From Candidatus Minthomonas equi (GTDB lineage Bacteria > Bacteroidota > Bacteroidia > Bacteroidales > UBA932): a stretch of DNA of 8,879 bases. A program made the translations under genes and the position numbers. The stretch is from NCBI GenBank assembly GCA_018064575.1, contig JAGHUZ010000189.1, forward strand, positions 1 through 8,879. The letters run 5' to 3'. The notes under the pieces were generated by a model. The model saw only the letters and a list, made by a program, of their open reading frames with translations. It did not search any database and was not told where the DNA came from. Positions within the stretch are counted from its first letter, which is position 1. Every line of letters begins with the position of its first letter. Of this stretch, positions 1 through 6,419 are shown piece by piece.

Positions 1-15
1 AGTTGAAGTGGTCAT
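1..15 (-). CDS. Possible start of the next operon gene (first five codons only)
   Basis: An ATG at 15 begins an open frame reading MTTST to the window edge, 4 nt after the exporter stop. The spacing matches the other tight junctions here, and AT-rich sequence precedes the ATG. Five codons are too few to identify a product. In related clusters the next genes are often an FAD-dependent (phytoene desaturase-like) oxidoreductase or another ketosynthase, but nothing visible supports a choice. Confidence 0.35.
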
Positions 16-19
16 ATAA

Positions 20-2785
20 TTATAGTTTGAATTCGATATTTGAAACGAAATCTTCAGCAGCGACTTCCGCTATCCGGAGTTTTTCTTCGTTTGAGACAGT
101 GGCCGTTATTCGGGTGCCTGGATATTTCAAGGCCAGCAGAATGGCAAGTTCCCCATAACCTGTATCTTCCATTTCATACGCGGATTTTTCCGATAAATCC
201 GTATTCAGGACAGTTTCCGCCTTTCTGTCAAAATTCTGGGAAACACTTTTTTCGATTTCCTTCCCTTTGTACAGGTATCTGCCTTTGACGATGTCGATGG
301 GATTTTTCGGTAGTCCGAAAATCAGAAATCTCAGGGTGATGGGATATCTTCTGATTTTTCCATCTTTACCCGTTAGCCAGTTAAACAGCAGCGGAGGAAT
401 CATATAAGCCATCAGCATAACGGAGGACATTCCGATGATGGTTATTTCTGACAATGAGCGCAAGGCAGGATGTTTCGCCGTTATCAAGGTTCCAATCCCG
501 ACGAACATTATCGCAGCGGATTCCAGGATGCTTTGTTTGTATGAGGAAAGTATTTTTTTCTTTCGTGAGAATTCATAAAGGCAGCCTTCCGTCATAAAAA
601 TCGTGTAATCGTCCCCCTGTCCGAAGATGAAGGTCGCCAATATGATATTGATTATGTTGAACTGTATTCCCAGGAGTGACATAATCCCCAATATCCATAT
701 CCAACTGACAGCCATCGGAATAAATGAAATTATCGCCAGTTCCAGTCTGCCGAATGAATACCAGAGAAACAGGAACACTATCAGGGAACATACCCAGCCG
801 ATGTAGTTGAAATTTTCTGACAGATTTCTGGCCAGACCTCCGTTCATTCCCTCCACGTCAAAACAGTTGTCTTTCAGTACCTCTTTTATCCTGTTCACCC
901 CGGTCGGTTCGACATTTACGGGGTCAATTATGAAGAATGCGTCTTCCGTTTCGAGTTTTGAAAAGTTTTGAATGAATATCGTTTCAGTCAGGGGGGCGAA
1001 ATAATCGAATTCCTTAGATTCAAGAGAGAAAGACCGGTCGATGAGAAGATAGAATGCATCAAAGGCGCTTTCAGAGAAAGCGGCACGACGGGCAGTCTCC
1101 TTCAGTTCTGTGGTCAGGACTTCCCGGTGTTTCGTGATTAATGCCTTCCACTCAGCGAGTCTCCGGTCCTGTTCCTGTTTTGAAACTATGAACGTTCCGG
1201 CTTGGTTCTGTCGGGAAATAATGCCCTCTTTTTCCAGTTTATCGATGGATTCTTTGAGTATCTCCGAGTTGGTCAGGGCATCATTGAAAGAACTTCCTTT
1301 GGAATAGATGTAAACAGTTTGAAAATGGTGATTTTCGTCTTTCGTCAGAATGTCTTCAAAGTACTGCATATCTTTCCTCTGGAGCTCCGTCATATAATTG
1401 ATGTGGGATAGATTGGTATCGAAACGGGTGCCGGTGCTGAATAAGCATAGAATGATGGTTATGGCGGCCACGATTATGACCAGATATCTGTTTCTTTCGG
1501 GTGAAAAGGAACAGATTTTCCGGATGAGCCCGTTTGATTCCCCGTTCTGTCTGTACGGTGCGATATAATGGGGAAGGAAGAAAATCACGAACAGAATGGT
1601 TCCGACCAGAAGCAAGGATGCGAATAATCCCAAGTCTCTTAATGCGACGGATTTTAGCGGTACCAACGCGAGAAATGCTCCTACGGTGGTTATATTGCCT
1701 GTTATCAGAGGGGTTTTGATTTCATTCAGCGCTTTTTTCCTGTCGCTCTGATGTGCGCTGTGTGCGATAAGATGCAGGGGATAGTTTACTGCGATTCCCA
1801 ATATGACGCTTGATATGCCGATGACTATTACTGATACTTTGTCCCGGAAGAGAGCCAGTCCCCCGAATGCGAAGAGAAGTCCCCAAGCAATGGAGAGGAA
1901 AATCAGGGAAATGTTTTTAATCGATTTGAATGAAGAGGCCAGAAGGAAGATTATCAGAATGACGGACAGACCGATGGCCACGATGCTGTCTGATTTGATT
2001 CTGTCGGAATTGCTGACGGCGATGGCAGGACCGCCCGAAACGTCGATGATGATATCGGGGTAATCTGCGGAGGTCTTTTGCACTGCGCGGTGCAGGGATG
2101 AAATGAGTTTGGTATTGCCGTTCGTTTCACTGTTCCCGAAAGGGGAATTGAAGAATACTATGCCACGACTCAAGTCCGGGGTGAAGATGTAGCCATTCCT
2201 TGATTCGAACACGAAATCGCTTCCCGAAGAATTCAGTCGTGAAATCACGGGAGTGAAAAGTCCCAGAGGGTCTCTTGAAATCCCGAAACTGAGGAAGGAT
2301 GAAGAGGGAAATATCAGCATCTGCCTGTCTTCGAAGAGTTTTTCTTCGATGTAATTCTTTCGGGACAGAAGGCTGTCCGCCCTTTCTATGTCGGCTTCCG
2401 TCAGAAAATAAGGTGCATTTGCGTAAACAAATGCGGCTACCCGGGTGACAAGTTCAGTGTCGAACTGACCGGACAGTTCGGAGAACCATCCTTCGCTGTC
2501 ATTCTGTTTGACTTCACTGATGAAGCGGTCAATGGCCTGAATGGTCCGTTCTTCATCGTTATTGTTTGAAAATGTGATAATGATTCTGTCTGCACCGGAA
2601 ATGTCCTGGTATATGGACAATTGTTCCCTTTCACGATTCATCAGCGGGAGGAAGTCGGTAATATCCTCGCTGAAGTGAAGTGTCGAGGCAAGGGTGGCCA
2701 GAATGCTCGTGAGGATGATGAGTGACCATCTTCTCGCCGGTTTATGAGCCGAAAGGAAGTCGAATATTTCAGAAATGCCGGTCAC
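20..2785 (-). CDS. MMPL/RND-type lipid exporter with partial methyltransferase-like C-terminus
   Basis: The GTG start at 2785 overlaps the upstream TGA (GTGA) and gives 921 residues. The topology is the MMPL/RND one: one helix (about 20-36), a periplasmic domain to about 265, five helices (267-406), a helix at 433-450, a second periplasmic domain, then helices at about 660-677, 680-700, 705-725, 756-770 and 778-802. The proton-relay-like pair is present as Asp726-Tyr727 (FGQGDDYTIF) in the second half, while the matching place in the first half is Asn334-Tyr335. Such proteins export lipids or lipid-linked products across the inner membrane. After the last helix, residues 830-921 look like the front of a class I SAM-dependent methyltransferase: GYGELAILLALKYPG, then ITATVSNEEKLRIA and NIEFKL. 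This recalls the Bacteroidota MMPL/acyltransferase/methyltransferase trifunctional proteins, without the acyltransferase part. Confidence 0.9.
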   Translation of the reverse strand: MTGISEIFDFLSAHKPARRWSLIILTSILATLASTLHFSEDITDFLPLMNREREQLSIYQDISGADRIIITFSNNNDEERTIQAIDRFISEVKQNDSEGWFSELSGQFDTELVTRVAAFVYANAPYFLTEADIERADSLLSRKNYIEEKLFEDRQMLIFPSSSFLSFGISRDPLGLFTPVISRLNSSGSDFVFESRNGYIFTPDLSRGIVFFNSPFGNSETNGNTKLISSLHRAVQKTSADYPDIIIDVSGGPAIAVSNSDRIKSDSIVAIGLSVILIIFLLASSFKSIKNISLIFLSIAWGLLFAFGGLALFRDKVSVIVIGISSVILGIAVNYPLHLIAHSAHQSDRKKALNEIKTPLITGNITTVGAFLALVPLKSVALRDLGLFASLLLVGTILFVIFFLPHYIAPYRQNGESNGLIRKICSFSPERNRYLVIIVAAITIILCLFSTGTRFDTNLSHINYMTELQRKDMQYFEDILTKDENHHFQTVYIYSKGSSFNDALTNSEILKESIDKLEKEGIISRQNQAGTFIVSKQEQDRRLAEWKALITKHREVLTTELKETARRAAFSESAFDAFYLLIDRSFSLESKEFDYFAPLTETIFIQNFSKLETEDAFFIIDPVNVEPTGVNRIKEVLKDNCFDVEGMNGGLARNLSENFNYIGWVCSLIVFLFLWYSFGRLELAIISFIPMAVSWIWILGIMSLLGIQFNIINIILATFIFGQGDDYTIFMTEGCLYEFSRKKKILSSYKQSILESAAIMFVGIGTLITAKHPALRSLSEITIIGMSSVMLMAYMIPPLLFNWLTGKDGKIRRYPITLRFLIFGLPKNPIDIVKGRYLYKGKEIEKSVSQNFDRKAETVLNTDLSEKSAYEMEDTGYGELAILLALKYPGTRITATVSNEEKLRIAEVAAEDFVSNIEFKL

Positions 2786-3924
2786 TGCTCAAATAAGGAT
2801 TTGCTGTCAACCGGGTTGGCGTATATGCCCAACAGGAGTTTCCTTATAGTCTCTCTGTCCGGATGGTTCTTCAATAATTCTTCGAGGTGGTATTGGAACT
2901 GTTCTTTTTCAGATTCTGTGTATGATTTTGCGAAGCGGGAATTGCCATCCCGCATATCGTGTGCGATGTAATTGTTCGGGAACAGAAGATATGAACTGCA
3001 GATTCGTCTGTCGATGAGGAATGCCGTCTCTTTGCAGAAAACATTGTGGGGAAGGTGGGAGAAATCTTTCAAATCTTCTTCGCTTATACTTTCGCAGAAA
3101 GACAGATGGACTCTTCCCTTGGGCTGGAGAATGCCGGTGAGAATGCTGTTGAGGTCTTCTCCCGGTTTCTTGACGTATGGACCTGACATAGCGGCTGACA
3201 GTTCACAGGCTTTCAGAATGTCACAGGGTTCCCATTCATAGGATATCGAAACGGGAACGATATGGAGACTGCTGATGGATTCGGGCAAGCTGTTCGAACG
3301 GCTCATAGCGAGCATTCTGATGATGCCCTGGTCCGTTCTGTCGGTGCCGTCCTTCGTCCTTCCGTTTCTCTGTGCCATCCATACGGACTGTCCCTTTTTC
3401 CCGATGGTGAAGCGAATGTAGTCTGACAGATGCCGTGACTGGTGGATGAATTCGTGAAAATCACTGCTCGGGCGTTCGACCCGGAACATCTTGTTGGACT
3501 TCCCTATGTCGATTATGAAGTCCCCCTGCATCAGGTTGGCACCGAAAGTGATTTCCGGAGTATTGATTCCGTTATTGAAGAGGCAGTAGCATAGCAGGGA
3601 TGCGTCCAGCATTATATCTCTGTGATTGGAGATGAAGAGATGGTTTTGCTCCGGATTGATGTGCTCTATGCCAGTACATTTGAATCCGGTGCAGGTTTTT
3701 TCTATTATGGAACGATTCACCCGGGACATCACGTTTCTTTGGAATTCGGCGCAGGAGGTGATATTTTCCACCATAGTCCTGATATCTTCGACATTCTTGT
3801 CCGGAAAGACGAATTCCGCGGAATTCTTGAAATAGGGATGATTCGCGATTCTCTTCATCGCTTCGGGAATTTCATCTTCCAGATAGGGCCTGATATCATC
3901 AAATTCTTTTAAGATGTCGTCCAT
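2782..3924 (-). CDS. Acyltransferase of the lysophospholipid/glycerol-phosphate acyltransferase superfamily (NHRD type)
   Basis: The ATG at 3924 gives 380 residues; the alternative GTG at 3939 lies inside an inverted repeat and adds only 5 residues. The core shows FISNHRDIMLD (NHRDIMLD at residues 100-107), matching the acyltransferase His/Asp motif but with one extra residue between His101 and Asp107 (HX5D). AQRNGRTKDG (184-193) sits where PlsC/PlsB proteins have EGTR or GGRS motifs. About 95 residues precede the motif, and no strong membrane segment is evident. It should transfer an acyl group from ACP or CoA to a lipid-like alcohol at the inner membrane face; the operon suggests esterification of the polyene or its anchor. 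It begins 59 nt after the glycosyltransferase stop and its TGA overlaps the exporter start (GTGA, 4 nt). Substrate unknown. Confidence 0.85.
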   Translation of the reverse strand: MDDILKEFDDIRPYLEDEIPEAMKRIANHPYFKNSAEFVFPDKNVEDIRTMVENITSCAEFQRNVMSRVNRSIIEKTCTGFKCTGIEHINPEQNHLFISNHRDIMLDASLLCYCLFNNGINTPEITFGANLMQGDFIIDIGKSNKMFRVERPSSDFHEFIHQSRHLSDYIRFTIGKKGQSVWMAQRNGRTKDGTDRTDQGIIRMLAMSRSNSLPESISSLHIVPVSISYEWEPCDILKACELSAAMSGPYVKKPGEDLNSILTGILQPKGRVHLSFCESISEEDLKDFSHLPHNVFCKETAFLIDRRICSSYLLFPNNYIAHDMRDGNSRFAKSYTESEKEQFQYHLEELLKNHPDRETIRKLLLGIYANPVDSKSLFEQ

Positions 3925-3925
3925 A

Positions 3926-3954
3926 CTGTGTACTGACACAGAACAAATGTGTCA
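3926..3954 (-). promoter_or_regulatory. Nested inverted repeats forming alternative hairpins just before an acyltransferase start
   Basis: Two perfect inverted repeats share a central arm. One pairs TGACACA (3934-3940) with TGTGTCA (3948-3954) across a 7-base spacer. The other pairs CTGTGT (3926-3931) with ACACAG (3936-3941) across 4 bases. On the minus-strand transcript the order is UGACACA, CUGUGUCA, ACACAG, then one base, then AUG at 3924. The two stems cannot form together, and the second ends next to the start codon. No T-run follows on either strand, so this is not an intrinsic terminator. It lies in the only gap above 10 nt in the operon. It could be an RNA element affecting translation or a protein operator; the arms are short, so function is unproven. 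Confidence 0.45.
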
Positions 3955-3983
3955 AAACGTAAAGATACACACTTTTTCTGACA

Positions 3984-5480
3984 TCAGATGAGGTTTTTGT
4001 CGCAGAAGTCAGACAGTTCGGAATATCTCTGCCGATAATATGTTCTCATTCCTGATGCCTGTTCCCTATATGAACAGCCGAATGACCGGATATCTTCAGT
4101 TGACATCCTTTTGTCGATTTCGACATATATCGGCCAGCTATGCAGAATGCAACTGAATTTCGGAAGCGCTTTCCCGGAGCCGTACAGAATCATAGGGATG
4201 ATATCAGTTCCCAAGTTGTCGGCAAGTTGGAATGCTCCTTGATGGAAACGCCCGATACTGCCGTCCCGCGAGCGTGTTCCTTCCGGATAAATGGCGATGC
4301 TGTATCCTTCTGCGATATATTGTTTCATTTTCGACTCGATAGAATCATAGCCTTGTGATACTGGAAGAAAATCAGCAGCTTTGATGATATAACCGTATAG
4401 CGGGCTGTTCTGGATGTAGTCTGCTGTCAGGACAATCAGTTTCGGGGTAGTGGACAGTAATTGTACCAAATCCAGATGGGACTGGTGGTTGCAGATGATG
4501 ATGGCCGGCTTTTCGAAAGTCTCGTTGAAAGGATTCATCTGGATGAAGGGTATCCCGGGAAGTAATTTCCTGGCCAGACGATTTGAATGGAAGATGATTT
4601 TATGGACTTTCTCTTTCTTTTTCCGTGTCAATTTTCCGAATTTGAGGTAAAGGGACATTGGCGGCATCACTATCAGTCCCACGAATATTATGTAACTCAG
4701 AAAAGAAACGAGTGTTTTCAATATCGTCCACACTTGTCTGAGAATTGTCAGCGGAAGGCCGAAAATGACGGCCAGAACACATAAGAACGTGTTTAATATG
4801 GAAATTCTGGTAAAATCCCTGAAAGGTTTGAAATGTGAAACCCTTTCCCCGCGCGGTGGATAATATACGTTTACATCGATGCTGACGAGCTTGACTCCCA
4901 TCCATACTGACAGCACCAGAAGTTCCAGTTCCGCTTCATATCTTGAAGTCAGGAATGAAAGGAATTTGAGCTTTTTCAGAGGATAGAGACGATATCCGCT
5001 CTGGGTGTCTTTCAGTGGGTGCAAGGTCTGCAGAAAGAACCAGAAATTACTGAAACTGTTGGCGAATCTGCTCCCTGGGGAACGTTCGGCATCGGACAAT
5101 CCTTTCCTGCTCCCGACTATCAGGGCTCCGGGGTTATTTATATTGGCTTCGAGGAATAGTGGTATGTCTTCAGGGAAATGCTGCCCATCGGCGTCAAGAG
5201 TTATGGCGTATGTGAATCCGGCCTTGGCAGCGGCTTTGAAACCTTCCCTGAGGGCATTCCCTTTTCCTGTATTTGATGGCAGTGATATTACACGTGGTTT
5301 GACAGGCAAGGTTTTCAATTCTTCCAATGTAGAGTCGGTGCTCCCATCTATGACTACGAAGATGTCGTTACAGTAGGACTGGCTTCTGTGTACGACATCG
5401 CAAATCGTACCGGCATTGTTTAATGTCGGAATTATGATGCAAATACCTCTGCGATTCAGTCTGGCAGCACAGTCTGACAT
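3984..5480 (-). CDS. Glycosyltransferase family 2 fused to a PlsC-type acyltransferase
   Basis: I chose the ATG at 5480 (498 residues), which has an AT-rich upstream and overlaps the dehydratase gene by 25 nt; an ATG at 5504 would add 8 residues. The N-terminal half is a GT-A glycosyltransferase: IPTLNN near residue 17, DGSTD at 45-49, NTGKGNALREG at 70-80, the metal-binding DADGQ at 96-100, and DTQSGYR at 158-164. Two hydrophobic segments (about 226-246 and 254-276) anchor it in the inner membrane. The C-terminal half is a PlsC-like acyltransferase with NHQSHLD (HX4D, 331-337) and YPEGTRS (398-404). One polypeptide could therefore transfer a sugar from a nucleotide donor to a lipid carrier or product and acylate it. 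Context suggests it builds the glycolipid anchor of the polyene; the actual donor and acceptor cannot be read from sequence. Confidence 0.92.
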   Translation of the reverse strand: MSDCAARLNRRGICIIIPTLNNAGTICDVVHRSQSYCNDIFVVIDGSTDSTLEELKTLPVKPRVISLPSNTGKGNALREGFKAAAKAGFTYAITLDADGQHFPEDIPLFLEANINNPGALIVGSRKGLSDAERSPGSRFANSFSNFWFFLQTLHPLKDTQSGYRLYPLKKLKFLSFLTSRYEAELELLVLSVWMGVKLVSIDVNVYYPPRGERVSHFKPFRDFTRISILNTFLCVLAVIFGLPLTILRQVWTILKTLVSFLSYIIFVGLIVMPPMSLYLKFGKLTRKKKEKVHKIIFHSNRLARKLLPGIPFIQMNPFNETFEKPAIIICNHQSHLDLVQLLSTTPKLIVLTADYIQNSPLYGYIIKAADFLPVSQGYDSIESKMKQYIAEGYSIAIYPEGTRSRDGSIGRFHQGAFQLADNLGTDIIPMILYGSGKALPKFSCILHSWPIYVEIDKRMSTEDIRSFGCSYREQASGMRTYYRQRYSELSDFCDKNLI

Positions 5481-5833
5481 ATTATGGAAAGTTTTGCGAT
5501 GCATTTCCCGGGAACGTCAATCTGTATTCCTGACTTGACGGCTCCCGCATCCATCGTTTCACTTTTTATCCTGACAGTGATACCCTGTATATCGGGTGTG
5601 AGCGGGGACAGGAATTTAACGTTATCCACTATAGAAGGTTCCAATTTCCTGTCCGAAGAGAGAGAAAGCAGTTCGATGGCCATTTGGAGGATGCAGGCAC
5701 CCGGGGTGATGGGCTCTCCGGGAAAGTGGACGGAATATATCACGTGTTCCGGATTCAGATGAATGCCGTATGCCCATACTCCATCTTCAAGTGTCGAAGA
5801 ATCTATGAAATATAAATTATTTTGAAAAATCAT
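5456..5833 (-). CDS. FabZ-like hotdog-fold 3-hydroxyacyl-ACP dehydratase
   Basis: Starting at the ATG at 5833 gives 125 residues, a normal size for a single-hotdog dehydratase. The longer frame back to 5926 would overlap the LolA-like gene by 110 nt and add residues that do not resemble the family, so it was not used. Residues 36-54 hold the signature HFPGEPITPGACILQMAIE. His36 matches the FabZ catalytic His. The position 14 residues later, normally Glu, is Gln50, and Glu54 occupies the place of the usual Gln. The enzyme would remove water from ACP-bound 3-hydroxyacyl intermediates, making the trans double bonds of a polyene. It overlaps the LolA-like gene by 17 nt and the glycosyltransferase gene by 25 nt. 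The fold is convincing; catalytic activity depends on how the Gln is tolerated. Confidence 0.87.
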   Translation of the reverse strand: MIFQNNLYFIDSSTLEDGVWAYGIHLNPEHVIYSVHFPGEPITPGACILQMAIELLSLSSDRKLEPSIVDNVKFLSPLTPDIQGITVRIKSETMDAGAVKSGIQIDVPGKCIAKLSIICQTVLPD

Positions 5834-6413
5834 AGTTGCAATTCCGGAAAACGATGGTCGTGATATCACCTGAAATTTCCTGTAGTTCAAAGCTCCTCGC
5901 GTGCCAATCTTCGGGACTATATTCAAGCACCATCTTTGACCACATTTTTTTCAGTTCTTTATTTACAGGCTGCAAATATACATATACGATTCCATCTTCA
6001 ATGGCGACTGATGAATCAAAATCACCGGAATCGGACAGGATGGTGCCTTCGATGCATCCTTTTATGATGCGGGCCATTTCTCGTACGGCCTTATTTCGGC
6101 CGATATCCGTAGCGGAGGTTTTTCCGTTTTCCGTTACGGACACTTCGGTTCCATCAAGGACGAATGCATATTGAAAAGGTTTGTCGTATTCCCATTTCAG
6201 ATAGTCGGGCTTTTTATATGACATCCTGCCATAAGCTAGCATTTTTTCCGAGAGCATAGGGGATTCTTTTGTCTGGATGAAATCACAGCTGACGGACGAA
6301 AGTCTCCTGCTTGCTTCTGCGAGTCCGGTCTTGATGTCCGTTAGGTCGTTTTCTTGTGAAAGCAGTGTCAGAGGGAAAAGCAGTGACAATACCAATGTTA
6401 TGATACCCTTCAT
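5817..6413 (-). CDS. LolA-like outer membrane lipoprotein/lipid carrier protein
   Basis: This 198-residue protein starts with an apparent Sec signal peptide: positive residue Lys2, hydrophobic core about 4-18, and likely cleavage after Ser19 (LLS-QEN). There is no lipobox Cys, so it should be a soluble periplasmic protein. The mature part has the LolA pattern, an early CDFIQTKESP followed by SEKMLAYGRMSYKKPDYLKWEY, matching the first strands of the half-barrel that binds acyl chains. LolA carries lipoproteins across the periplasm; the LolA-like members in polyene clusters are thought to carry the lipid-linked product. Its position between ketosynthase and dehydratase genes, with an exporter downstream, supports that second role. 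It starts 6 nt after the ketosynthase stop and its last 17 nt overlap the dehydratase gene. Housekeeping LolA is less likely given this context. Confidence 0.87.
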   Translation of the reverse strand: MKGIITLVLSLLFPLTLLSQENDLTDIKTGLAEASRRLSSVSCDFIQTKESPMLSEKMLAYGRMSYKKPDYLKWEYDKPFQYAFVLDGTEVSVTENGKTSATDIGRNKAVREMARIIKGCIEGTILSDSGDFDSSVAIEDGIVYVYLQPVNKELKKMWSKMVLEYSPEDWHARSFELQEISGDITTIVFRNCNYDFSK

Positions 6414-6419
6414 TATCCG

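Noticed and set aside
20..2785. Short plus- and minus-strand frames inside the exporter gene
   Set aside because: All are under 90 codons, lack starts in a sensible context and recognisable motifs, and are shadows of the long exporter frame.
3925..3939. GTG start at 3939 for the acyltransferase
   Set aside because: It adds five unremarkable residues and lies inside the inverted repeat; the ATG at 3924 is the simpler start.
3934..3954. Inverted repeat as an intrinsic terminator
   Set aside because: The stem is only 7 bp with three G-C pairs, and no T-run follows on either strand; the next gene is close and cotranscription is likely.
3960..3967. TATCTTTA on the minus strand as a Bacteroidota -7 promoter box
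   Set aside because: It matches TAnnTTTG at seven of eight bases, but I see no TTTG or TTG about 20 bp upstream, so it is too weak to list as a promoter.
5834..5926. Upstream extension of the dehydratase gene to an ATG at 5926
   Set aside because: It would overlap the LolA-like gene by 110 nt, and the added residues do not resemble a hotdog dehydratase N-terminus; the ATG at 5833 gives the normal length.
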